DNA from: Cheilinus undulatus
Taxonomy: Eukaryota; Chordata; Actinopteri; Labriformes; Labridae
Length of the DNA stretch: 64,000 bases
Assembly (NCBI RefSeq): GCF_018320785.1
Contig: NC_054869.1
Location: 16,564,698-16,628,697, forward strand
Direction of reading: 5' to 3'
Below are positions 1 through 27,093 of the stretch, in pieces. Each line of letters starts with the position of its first letter. Position 1 is the stretch's first letter. Below the pieces are notes generated by a model. The model had not been told where the DNA came from. It made no database searches and worked only from the letters and a program-made list of their open reading frames with translations. A program made the translations under genes and the position numbers.

Positions 1-57
1 AAACATAATACACAAGTTAAATCAAATGCACACAGGGTTAGAACAGTCTGAACTTCA

Positions 58-16233
<16,176 letters not shown>

Positions 16234-16510
16234 GGTGCCACTTCAGCCTTTTAGCTTTTAGCGTACTTTTAATCTCCGCGGAGCAGCCAGCTGACTCAAA
16301 ATTTCCGCAGAGTTTACTTTACTCTGTCTTTTTATGAAAACAATGAAAACATCGGTGCAGAGTCTATGTGTGTAGCATGAGAATGTTTTCAAAATGACCG
16401 AGTTTCATTCAAGAAAGTGCGTCTCTCATACGTTACGAAGCAGCACTAGCACGAGCGCACAACAAGCCGCTGCTGTTTCCTCTTCCGGTGTCATCAGGTC
16501 AGATTAGATG
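16234..16510 (-). promoter_or_regulatory. snrnp200: Probable SNRNP200 5' UTR and promoter
   Basis: The stretch directly upstream of the start codon is locally CpG-rich (CTCCGCGGAG near 16275, CGTTACGAAG near 16431). It holds a consensus-like ETS site, CACCGGAAGA on the minus strand at 16481-16490. Housekeeping genes commonly use such TATA-less ETS promoters. The transcription start cannot be read from the sequence alone. Confidence 0.4.
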
Positions 16511-18046
16511 GTGAGAACAAAAACAGACAGCGCCTGTTAGTGGTTAAAATTCTTCAACTATTCTTTAAAAGAATTTTCAAAGTTAGTATTTATAGAAACA
16601 TAGCCTAAATACTTCACCAAGAGCAGTAAAAACTCAAAGTAACATTGTACTCAAATAAAGGTACAGGTACCCTTCTTAAAATTTACTGCTGAGTTACTGT
16701 TTCATGATTCTACTGGACTTAAAGACAATTCATTCTAAGTTTATTCAAAATACAAGCATCCTACTGAGAAGTTAATTTTATAACCAAAAGGTGGGGTCAA
16801 AAATGGACAATATGATCTTTCTTCATATCCAGTGCAAAAACCAAGACAATGTGAACCTCTAGCTGAGTTGTCTGATGAAACCCATGAAACCACAGCTTTA
16901 TGATGAAGTGAAATGCAATAACAGAGCTTGGATGCAATGTGGAATCCCTCCCTTGCTATGCCTTACTAATCACCAAGTGGTAGCACACGATAAACAACTG
17001 GACAGTTTCATGCTGATTGATAGCTTGAGGCTCTGCTTTTTCCCTTTTAGTTTGGATTTTGTTTTTAATTCATGGGTGCTAAAATACAGTTAGGCACAGT
17101 AAGTACTATAAAATGCGTTTGAGTAAAAGGGAACTTACTGCTTTAAATTCTACAAAAAAAATTACATGTACAGAAAAAGATACTCAGTTACAGTAATGAC
17201 AGTTAATTTAATTCATAACTTCCCACTCCAGTTCATTACTTACCATATGGATCTCTGTCCATGGTGAAATATTAAAAGCATTTATTCTGTGTTGATTTAT
17301 ATAGTCTTGTTAGGTTAGAATAAAAGAAACTGACAATCTTTAAGATTTGTATTATTTGCTAAATTAGTATTCGTCTTAGGAATGCTAATCTTGATAGGCA
17401 AGGCCGTCTTTTAGACAGGACAATGGGAAAAACTTTCTTGGAACCCATGAAGGTTAGCAAAAACATGGCCCACCCTAAATTAATGCAGTGATAACCAAAT
17501 GTTATTTATCTAATTTACATTAATACTACCACCTTCTTTGGATGAGCTTGTTCATTGCATAAGTTAGAAATGGGCTCTTCTATAGTTTAGAATTATACAT
17601 TGAACTCATATATCTCCTTGTCGCAGAAATTCTTTTAGTCCTCACTTTCCCCCTGTGTTAAATGCAAAACAGAAATAGGTTCTCTAACTCACTGTTTATG
17701 GTCTTGTTGTAATCTGCAGAAGTATTGGTCAGAAATAGTTTTTGAAATGGGGAAAATATTTCAGAAAAACTTTGAAATACATCCTATGTCTTTGATTTTT
17801 GGATCTTGCAAGTCAGAATGCAAGTCACTGATTCAAATAAAAGGTTGTATAACATTCTCACGTTTGCTGCAAGAAAAAAAATATTGTTACAATGGATAAG
17901 AGCCCTTCTGCTAAAGGGTGGAGTAAAGTTGTGCTGGAACTGGCTCCTTTAGAATATCTCACAAGCATTTTGCATGCAAAGAAAGATCAGGTTTACAAAG
18001 TCTGGCACCTCTATTTGAATTATATTGGACCTGGCTTCTCTGCCAT
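16511..18046. other. Intergenic, no gene seen
   Basis: About 1.5 kb of AT-rich sequence. The part at 16600-17240 contains AAAGTAACATTGTACTCAAA-like words resembling the CAGAGGTGG hAT family, but I could not define both ends. Nothing else is recognisable. Confidence 0.5.
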
Positions 18047-18292
18047 GTGACAACCCTACTGGTTGCTTGTTTGCTTGTGGTGCTTTGCATGTGTTTCACA
18101 ATGGTTGGGAGACAGAAGTAGGTGAGCCTTATAATGAGGTTGTATTCAGTTTTTTTTTATTACCAAAATATGTTTACTAAGTTCTTTAATAATAATCGTG
18201 ATGTCCCCTGGACCCACATCTTAATGGGTAGGGTGACGACCCTACTGATTGCTTGTTTCCTTGTTTGCTCATGGTGCTTTGAGTGTGTTTCA
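18047..18292. repeat. Local direct duplication beside a Tc1-like insertion
   Basis: The segment 18047-18098 (GTGACAACCCTACTGGTTGC onward) recurs at 18233-18292 (GTGACGACCCTACTGATTGC onward) with a small insertion. A following phrase, ATGGTTGGGAGACAG at 18101-18115, recurs at 19951-19965 on the far side of the Tc1-like element. The simplest reading is a ~190-bp tandem duplication whose second copy was later split by the transposon. Confidence 0.65.
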
Positions 18293-18359
18293 GGGGCCAG
18301 CAGGTGTGATGGAGTGAGTGTGGGTTGAGCACAACTGGGCCCTGTGTTTTCAATCCGTA

Positions 18360-19928
18360 CACCGCGTTCCACATTATTATGCTAACAACGTTTTTCTTTG
18401 ATTTTCTAAATATCAATGCAAATGACAGTCATAATATTTTTCAAGTCATCAACAGTTAGAGTATAATTCAAATGTTTTAGAACAAACTTCATAATGATAA
18501 CTATTATTTTTTTTTTAAATAAAAACCTCAAAATGCACTTTTCCACATGTTCCAAATTCTTAAGCAGGCCACAGGTTTCAGCAATATGGGAAAGAAAAAG
18601 GATCTCTCTGCTCCTGAAAAGTGTCAAATAGTGTAATGCCTTGGATAAGGAATGAAAGCATTAGATGTTTCAGGAAAAATTAAGCATGCTCATCGTACTG
18701 TGAAGAAATTTGTGGCTGATTCAGAGCACAGACAGGTTTGTGCAGATAAAGACATAATGAGGAAGGTTTCTGACAGACAAATTCATCAGATTAAGAGAGC
18801 AGATGCTAAAATGCCATTACAAAGCAGCAAACAAGTATTTTAAGCTGCTGGTGCCTCTGGAGTCCCACCAACCTCAAGGTGTAGGACCCTCCAGAGGCTT
18901 GCAGTCGTGTATAAACCTACTATTCAGCCACCGCTAACCAGTGCTCACAAGCAGAAATGGTTGTAGTGGGCCCAGAAATACATGAAGACTCATTTTCAAA
19001 CAGTCTTGTTGACTGATGAGTGCCGTGCAACCCTGGGTGGTCCAGATGGATGGAGTAGTGGATGGTTGGTGGATGGCCACCATGTCCCAATGAGGCCGGG
19101 ACGTCAACAAGGAGGGGGCGGAGTCATGTTTGGGCCAGAATCATGAGGAGAGAGCTGATAGGTCCCTTAAGGGTCCCTGAAGGTGTGAAAATGACCTTGG
19201 CAAAGTATATAGAGTTTCTGACTGACCACTTTCTTCCATGATACAAAAAGAGAATCGTGCCTTCTGTAGCAAAATTTCTTCTTAATGCATGTCAATGCTC
19301 CATCTCATGCTGCAAAGAATAGCTCTGTGTCATTGGCTGCTATGGGCATAAAAGGAGAGAGACTCATGGTGTGGCCCCCATCCTCCCCTGACCTCAACCC
19401 TACTGAGAACCTTTGGAGCATCCTTAAGCTAAAGATCTATGAGGGTGGGAGGCAGTTCACATCAAAACAGCAGCTCTGGGAGGATATTCTGACATCCTGC
19501 AAAAAAAATTCTAGCAGAGACTCTCCAAAAACTCACAAGTTCAATGGATGCAAGAATAGTGAGGGTGATATCAAAGAAGGGCTCCTATGTTAACATGGAA
19601 CTTGTCCTGTTAAGATGTTTTTGATTCAAATAGCTTTGATTTCAGTAAATATGACCCCCTGATGCTGCTATTTCTACAAATGACCATTTTCAGTTCTTTA
19701 CAACCTATAAAATGTTTTTAAAAGCTGTGGTGCTTAATAATGTGGAACAGTGCATTTTGAGGTTTTTATTTTTTAAAAAGTAATTTTTGTCATTATGAAG
19801 TTTGTTCAAAAACATTTGAATTATGCTCTAAAGGCTGATGACTTGAAAAATATTCTGACTGTCATTTGCATTGATATTTAGGAAAATCAGAGAAAAATAT
19901 CATTTGCATAATAATGTGGAATGTGGTG
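18360..19928 (+). mobile_element. Tc1/mariner-like transposon with long inverted repeats
   Basis: A 1,569-bp element flanked by the TA target duplication (18358-18359 and 19929-19930). The ends are inverted: CACCGCGTTCCACATTATTATG on the left (shown here joined to its inverted partner ending CATAATAATGTGGAATGTGG). Similarity between the two ends continues for roughly 200 bp, including the word AAATATCAATGCAAATGAC. It encodes a broken transposase, listed separately. Confidence 0.9.
18586..19593 (+). pseudogene. Broken Tc1-like transposase
   Basis: It starts MGKKKDLSAPEKCQIV and meets a stop at once; the frame then continues through HRTVKKFVADSEHRQV, SRCRTLQRLAVVYKP, LLTDECRATL, GPDGWSSGWLVDGHHVP and SSPDLNPTENLWSILKLKIY. 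The first and third catalytic acidic residues (TDE; the E of PDLNPTE) are retained. The second, normally in HDNAPSH, reads HVNAPSH. Several stops and frame changes follow. It cannot make an active enzyme. Confidence 0.85.
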
Positions 19929-19930
19929 TA

Positions 19931-22923
19931 AGTGCAGGCCTCATTTCGTTATGGTTGGGAGACAGGAGAAGGAGAGCCAGAGAGAGACGCTGTTCCCCAT
20001 TTAGCCATGCTCCACATTTATTTGTCTTTATTCCATAATGCTTTCAAAATCTATTTCATGTTTGTTAATATGGTCATTTTAAAATTTAGTGTACATAAAT
20101 CTAATATAACTTTTGCAGTAACTCCTTGTCTCCTCCTGTTATTTGTCACTAAAAGGAGTTTCTTAAACCTGGATTATTACCCATTATGAGTATAAAATGG
20201 ATAACTGCCTGTATCTTTCTGTATAATTAGATCCACCTGAGCTGTTTGTTTTGTTTTGATTTGATTTGCTTGTTATTGTGTATAAATGTTGATTTATAGC
20301 ACCATTGCCTCAGTATTTGCTTTTTTACTTTTTAAAATTAAGCAAATTCCATAAAATCTTTTTCTTTTTTTTTTTTTTTTTTTGGCAAAACTCTTTTAAA
20401 GAACTTGGGGGTACCTAGGACACTGTCGTATGGACTCTATTTTCTACTTCAGCTTCAAAGCTGATCTCAGCCGTCTGCCCCAGCATATGTCAGCCAGGAG
20501 GCTGGCTCTGTTGCTGAGCTATGTGTTGATATTATTGAACCACATCTGTGGAGGGCCTTTTAAATGCAAGGGTACCTTGCTGCAGACAAGATGGCCGACA
20601 TACATGCAATCCATACCGGAAGTCTCAAACAGAAGTCCGCATGTCTAAGGTTAGGCTTAGGCATTAAAACCTGAGTGGTTAGTTTCAGGGTAGGGCAGTG
20701 GGGAAGGTGATATATTTGAGATCCAGCACCAAGGGTTAGGCTTAGGCTTGAAAAAGACTGACAAACACTGGCAGCTGAGTCCAGCACGAAGAAGAAACTT
20801 CTGCTTGGGACTTCCGGCATGGATTGGATGTATAGTGACGCCCATGTTGGCCATCTTGACTGCAGATGGGTCCCTCTCTTTAAATGAGCCTATAAGGGGA
20901 GCAGCAATTTAACCTTGTGAACCCTGAGGTCCCCCAGTTGGAGAGGCATTGGCAAAAACGGTGTGAAATAATGCAATAATCATGAAAGAATATAGTGATG
21001 TTGCACATCAAATTAAACAGTAGAACCTGCTACAAGACTATATAAACATTTTTACATGCCCCAAACACAACTCAAATAACAACTAAATGAATTATGACAT
21101 ATCAAACTCTGTACTCATATGTTGTACTATAGTCTGATAAAGGTTTGGAGCTGCAGCTGCATCATTTTCAAAGGGATATTCATCCTTTTTTTTTCAGTGT
21201 GCGATTTTAATTTACTCTTCACCAGTATCACATATACTCATATTAACACATCTAAACAACTCTCCCTAATAAAGTGTTCCCTTTACTATGACACCAACAC
21301 TATTCAAATAGACCTTGTGGTTGCAGAGATATACCCATGTTATCATTGGTATGCAATTTTTGAGTAGAAACCTAAAAAACAGAAAAATAGGCTCAGGGTT
21401 CAAAGGGTTAATGGGTGGTCCTGTCAGATTATCACTGAAGTTGCAGTGTTATTTCAAATCAAACCAATGAAGATAAATTTTCAATATGGAGATAAATATC
21501 CGGTAAAAATTTTGGTTTCAGCAACAAAGGGAGCAGGAAATGATGAGCCCTACTTTGAGCCACTGGTGAGTCACTATTTTGGAGGTTTTTGGCCATCAAG
21601 TACAGTCTTTCATAACTGTCTCTTTCCTTGTGCTTGAGTGCATTAAGTATCTTAACCGTCATATGCCTGTGTTGTGTTATCATGAGACTCACCTCATAGC
21701 TTTATATGTGTGTGATAAATAGACTGCACTTGTATACCTTTCACATCCAGATGGCAGCAAAGAGAGCAGTTTCAAGTGAAGTACCTCAAGGAGACTTGTA
21801 TATGTGTGCAGGTGGAGATGAAACAACATACACAACAATCAATGAGTGGCCCACTCGACCCTGTGAGTCACAGCTGCACCCACATTTGTACCACAGCTCC
21901 CTTTGTGTGTTAAAACTCGCCTTTATATGTCTGTAAAACTGATCGTGCTACTGGACATGTACTTTGTATACAGTACTTGTGAGCACACTGTGTTTACATG
22001 TCAAAGACAAGTTTGCTATTTATCATTTCTTACACTGATGTTATAAGAAATGCCATAACTTACGAAGTGCTACCAGCTAGGACAGAAGCACATTAAAACA
22101 AGTGTTGAATGAAGCTGCAGTCTATGTGGGTGTGACCAGCTTCTTGAGCTGAAGGGTGTCCATGTTTGTATTTGCTGTCTTTGGCCTCATATTACTTCCA
22201 GCCCAGCTGTACATCTGGCAGTGACATCTGTCGTTTTCTGCTGGTCAGAACCTCTGATGGTTTACATCAACAGAGCCCCTTCTTAACCTCAGTCACACCC
22301 AAAGACAGAAAGAGAGTTAGAGAGAGAGAGAGGGGTGACGCAGATAAATGAGCTGCACACATCAGTGAAACAAATTATAGGCTACATGTGGAGGAAGATG
22401 GATTACCTACGCCAGAGAGTGTGTGTAAAACTCTTTCAACACTTGTGCATACACATTAAGTGTGATTTGAAATGCCTGCAGTTGTTCCAGGTCATATTTG
22501 GAGTGTGCTGATCCTCTTCTCATCTGTCAGCGCGTTGGTTATGAAGTCTTCTGTCCTCTCTGGTTCAAAGGACATGCAGTCTTGTGATAAACAGTGTGGA
22601 GGACGGTGTGGGCAGTGATTAATCTGCTGTCTAACCCTTCCTTCATCTCTGGCTAGGTTTAAACAGCTCAATACAATTTGGATTTAAAACATTTCACAAG
22701 CCTGATTTTGACTCTCCAAATATGCCCGTGTGTCAATAAATCCTCCTTCAGAGTTGTGTAACGACAATGTGAGCTCTGTCACTCTCTGTCACAGGAACAC
22801 CACATGAGCACACCTCAGCTGTCTGTGCAGCTGTTACTGTGACACCATCTGTGAACACACTCGATCCAGGAGCTCCCAGCAAGAGAGTGAGAAAACACAT
22901 TGTCTCTCAAATACATTCATATA
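19931..22923. other. Intergenic, foldback element only
   Basis: About 3 kb between two Tc1-like elements. Besides the foldback element at 20553-20890 and a poly-T run near 20360-20382, I see no gene. A short GA-rich run lies at 22317-22334. Open frames in this stretch lack splice partners and family resemblance. Confidence 0.5.
20553..20890. repeat. Foldback (MITE-like) element with mirrored YY1-like and ETS-like motifs
   Basis: A ~338-bp block with ~90-bp imperfect inverted repeats. Each arm carries, in mirrored order, the word AAGATGGCC (plus strand 20588-20596; minus strand 20850-20858) and an ETS-type word (ACCGGAAGT at 20615-20623; its complement ACTTCCGGC at 20810-20818). The middle has two copies of GGTTAGGCTTAGGC. 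AAGATGGC is the core of YY1 sites. No target duplication could be fixed. Confidence 0.7.
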
Positions 22924-24822
22924 CACTCAGTCTGTTAGGTACACCTTGCTAGAACCAGGTTGGACACTTTTTGCCTTCACAACTGCATTCATTCCTTGTG
23001 GCATAGATTCAACAAGGTGTCAAAATATTCCTTAGAGATTTAGCATCATGCAGTCACGGCAGATTTGTTGGCTGTGCTTCAGTGATGCAAATCTCCTTTT
23101 CCCCTTCATCTCAAAGGTACTCTTCTCTATAGAGATCTGGACTGTGGAGGCCATGCTCTCAAACATCCAAGTTTTATTTTACTTTGCACACAGAAAAAAT
23201 ATATTTCACAAAAACTACCAAGGTCAAAATCATGATCCTCTTTAATAACTAACTTTTTCATTGAGCCATGGCACAAACTGCTGTTGTGCAATGATGTATC
23301 TAACTCTGTAATACACAAAGCTTGTAAAATCTGAGCATTGTCTTCCAATTTACACACAGTATAAAAACTTCAGTTAGGGTTTGAGCTAACACTGTAGAAA
23401 GCATCATGGCAAAACCAAAGACATCAGTTTAGACTTGAGAGAAAGAATTGTTGATGCCACACAGTCCAGAACAAGCCTGGCAGAGGTAGGAAGAGAAAGA
23501 TTTCAAAGACTCTGGAAAGAAAACTAGTCAGAGATGTAATGACCCCAGAACAACTGCCACAACACTAGTAAATGACCCAGCCCAGTCAGGAATTGTAGTC
23601 TCAAAGAAGACAATCACTAGAGCCCTACACATGAATGGACCCAGAAAAACGTCACTCTTGCAGAAGAGTCATCTTCAAGCCAGACTGAAATATGCTGAAC
23701 ACAACCTGGAGAAATATTCTGCATAGCATGTTTTTAGCTCAAATGTGACTAAACTAGAGCTCTTTGGCCACAGAGATGTTGCTTATGTTTGGAGAAAGAA
23801 GGGAGAGGTCTATAACACAAGGAACAGAAGGATATGTGGAGATTTTGAAAGAAAACCTCAAGGTGTCAGCAGCAAAACTGGGTCTGGGTCGTTGCTTCGT
23901 CTTCCAAGACAACAGCAACCCAAAGCATACGCCACTCCTGGTGAAGAACTACCTCTAGAAGACCGCAGTGAATGTTACTGACTTGTCTGCACGAGGCCCT
24001 GACTTAAATCCCATTGAAAATCTGTGGGTGAACTGAAGACCAAGGTCCATGACAGAAGACCATCCAATTTGAAGGACATTCAGAGACTAGCCAAAGAAGA
24101 ATGGGCGGTTATTTCTCAGATGTGTATGAGACTTGTTGAAAACAACAACAACAGCTGCAGGCGGTTATCCAGCAAAACAATACACAACTTTTACAATCTG
24201 AAGGGCTAAAAATTTCATCCTCATCTGTACACCACTCCACCACCAGCCTTAATCGTTGATACAAGGCAGGATGGATCCACGGGTTCATGCTGTTTAGTCA
24301 AACTCTCATACAAATGTCACAGCAGAAATTGAGACTTATTAGACCAGCCAATATTTTTTCACAATCCTGTTTTCCAATTTTGGTGAGCCTATGTGGATTG
24401 CAGCTTCAATTTCCTGTTCATAACAGACAGGAGTGGTACCTGGGGTGGTCCATCTGTTTCAAGGTTCAACATATTGTACATTCAGTGATATTTTTTGTGT
24501 ACTTTAGCTGCAAGTAATGCTTGGGTCCATTATTGTTGCCTTTCGATCAGCTTGAACCTGTCTGGTCATTGTCCTCTGACATCAGCAAGGCATATTGGCC
24601 CAAAGGACTGCCACTCACTGGATATCCACTTTTACCCAATCATGGCATATTCATAGTCACTTTAAATCACCCTTTCTTCTTAGTTTGAACTAAAGCAGAA
24701 CATCTTGCCCCATTTTAACATGCCGAATTACCTAAACACATTAGTTGCTGCCAGGTAATTGGCTGATTGGATAGTTGTGTTAACAAGAGGTTGAACAGGT
24801 GTACCTAATAAACTGGCTGGTG
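22924..24822 (-). mobile_element. Tc1-like element, interrupted by a second Tc1-like element
   Basis: The ends are inverted (CACTCAGTCTGTTAGGTACAC; right end read inward CACCAGCCAGTTTATTAGG) and flanked by TA (22922-22923 and 24823-24824). Read on the minus strand, the left part (22924-~23170) is the 3' end of a common fish Tc1-like family and the right part (~24225-24822) its 5' half. The central part of its transposase gene is missing and replaced by unrelated Tc1-like sequence in the opposite orientation. No intact frame remains. Confidence 0.75.
23171..24224 (+). pseudogene. Second Tc1-like transposase remnant, nested in the first
   Basis: Plus-strand pieces in different frames: LFGHRDVAYVWRKKGEVYNT near 23761, EGYVEILKENLKVSAAKLGL near 23838, FQDNSNPKHTPLLVKNYL near 23909 and ARGPDLNPIENLWVN near 23990. 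The D of QDN and the E of PDLNPIE, two of the three catalytic positions, are visible. The stretch normally between VWRKKGE and YVEILK (a glycine-rich segment) is deleted, and stops are frequent. Its inverted ends were not found, so the borders given are approximate. Confidence 0.7.
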
Positions 24823-25314
24823 TAATTATATACCACACATACAGAGAGAAAGAGACTATGCTTTGAATAGTCTGAATAGGAATGCAGTATGTTCACCTAG
24901 AACATAACAGGACTACTTTCTTCCAGGGTCGAGGGATTACCACTTCCTCTGTGACCCAGACAAGGTTTGGACAACAGCCTCAATGGCAAGGTTTACAGTC
25001 TGTGCTGCCAGCACTCAGTATTAACACGAGGATGCTAAAAGGGGCCAAGTGAGCCAGGATAAGGTATTATACCTGGGTAAAGCTGGACCTTCTGACATGT
25101 GGCTCTTTCACTATTCTGGTCTTTCAGAGGATGAACTTGAACAATGTTAACTCAGTACTATTTTATGCCAATTAATTGCTGAAGAACTCTACATTTTATT
25201 TACTGTACTAAAAGTTTCATGAACCCCGCATTTCTTCAAAGCTGCCCCTGACATCTTTCCATTACATCCCACCAACAAAACTAAGAAACAGTGAACACAC
25301 AACAACAAAGCTTG

Positions 25315-27093
25315 GTAATGTCTCTCTGTACAGTTTTATTTACATGATACTATTCTGTTGTAATGCTGGATAGCAAGATTATATGTAATACATAAATAAC
25401 AACACGGTTTGTTGTTTTTTTCTTTTTTGTACAAATTTGCATATAACTAAGAATCAGAAAGGAAAAACTCAAACGGATACATACAGTTGTCTTTTTAAAT
25501 GGAAAACACATCCTTACAAGGGGAGAAAAAGGGGAGTAACACAAGTCACAAACATACGTTGTTTAATGTGTCAGGCAGCCATGAAAACACACATCTGCAC
25601 AGGAATGTGCACACACACACACACACAAAACACACTCATACGTCTCTACATTACTCTAAGGCAGACACACAGACCGATAGCTGTTAGACTGATGAGAAGT
25701 TACATCTAATCTTGGTATCTATTATTTTCATAAATCTAGCTCTGGCATGCTCCTGTAGTTCTGTAAACATGTGCTGATAAACCGGGTAGCTTCACAGACA
25801 AAAAGGTTGGGGGAACAACTCACACGCACACACTGTGCTCACATGAACTTTCCGTTAGCGCATTAAAAAAAAATCATGGTTCACATACCCTATTTCCACA
25901 AATGCACTGAATACATGCGCTAACATCAGCACAATATCAATGGAAGAGAAAAAAAGCTAATAAAATAACAGAATTGTCTCTCAGCAAATAAAATGTCTGA
26001 ACCCCTAAAGTCTGAGTGATGCCAAATATCTCTGAAACACTAATGCAGATGAAGAGTAACTCATGCATTTATCCCATTCATTCATTCATGCTCCTACAAT
26101 ATTGTTGCTTGACTTTACCTACCAGGCCAGCCAGGGAAGGGTGCCATCCTTCCTCTCAGGCCACACATTGGTACACACAGCCCTGCACCAGGCGTCTGTG
26201 ATCATAATGTGAGCACAGAGCTCCTTTACCCATCACCACCATTTATAAAAATGTTTAAGAATTCAGAGAAACATGGAGTCATTTGTTTGTCCCTGTCTAG
26301 CATGATACCTCCAGCCGTAATGGAGCAGCCTCATCACAATCAAACCGATCAAAGTCAACACAGACATGCTGATCAGAGGGGTCACTGAGGCTGCCTTTAA
26401 AGATGATGTGCTGGGGTCGAAGCTGATGAAAACTAAAAAAAAGGGAAGACGAGAAAGCTTAACACAGCAGCTGTGAGGTAGGTAAAGCTAGGAGAGACAG
26501 AGACAAAGTAACAAAGCCCCTTGTGCATGGTGGGGGACAGTTGTACGGTTCTCCAAACGCTGACTGACTCCAGTACCAACGGAGAGCAGATCAGGAATTC
26601 AAAAAGGTTGTGTGGACTGTAACTGTGTGGTCTGAATGTTTAAATAGAGCTGTCAGTGTTTGACACTGGACAGGCTCTAAGTACAATAGTTTTCTACGGT
26701 TTGGCACAAAATGGCGCCTGGTTTGGGTGAGAGGAGCACAGCATATCCTGGACATTTAGCCTGGGCTGCTCTTAATAAGACAATACATATTCTTAGAAAA
26801 AAAGGACTGAACAGCGGCAAAGTCACACCACAGAAAACAGAATAAAACAAACTAATGAATTAATCAAAAAAAGAGAAAAGTGATCATTCATGCATCTCCC
26901 TCAGACAGGATCTTTTCTTTTTTTCTTCTCTTTTTCTCCATCTTTTTCTTGAGGTTGTAATTTTGTAAATCAAGTCCTTTCAACTGTCACTTAGTCACTC
27001 GTGCCGGTGCTCTTTTTTCAAAGGTTCACACTCATAATCCAGTCTTTGTCAAAGTTATCACTGATGCAGCCACAGCCATTGTATTTTTCACAT
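25315..27093 (-). other. zfand5: ZFAND5 3' untranslated region (inferred extent)
   Basis: About 1.8 kb follows the stop codon with no competing gene. On the minus strand an AATAAA signal lies at 25335-25340, which would place cleavage near 25315-25325. The stretch holds a CA run at 25610-25626 and several T-rich tracts. The mammalian gene also has a long 3' UTR. The exact end is an inference from the signal alone. Confidence 0.45.
25335..25340 (-). promoter_or_regulatory. zfand5: Candidate polyadenylation signal for ZFAND5
   Basis: AATAAA on the minus strand (TTTATT on the plus), ~1.75 kb past the ZFAND5 stop. It is a candidate only, since other AATAAA words may occur in such AT-rich sequence. 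Confidence 0.4.

Noticed and set aside
16561..17240. Possible fourth CAGAGGTGG hAT element
   Set aside because: Interior words fit (AAAGTAACATTGTACTC) but I could not find paired ends or an 8-bp duplication.
25437..25709. Plus-strand frame over the CA-rich ZFAND5 3' UTR
   Set aside because: Histidine/threonine repeats come from the microsatellite; antisense to the UTR with no other support.
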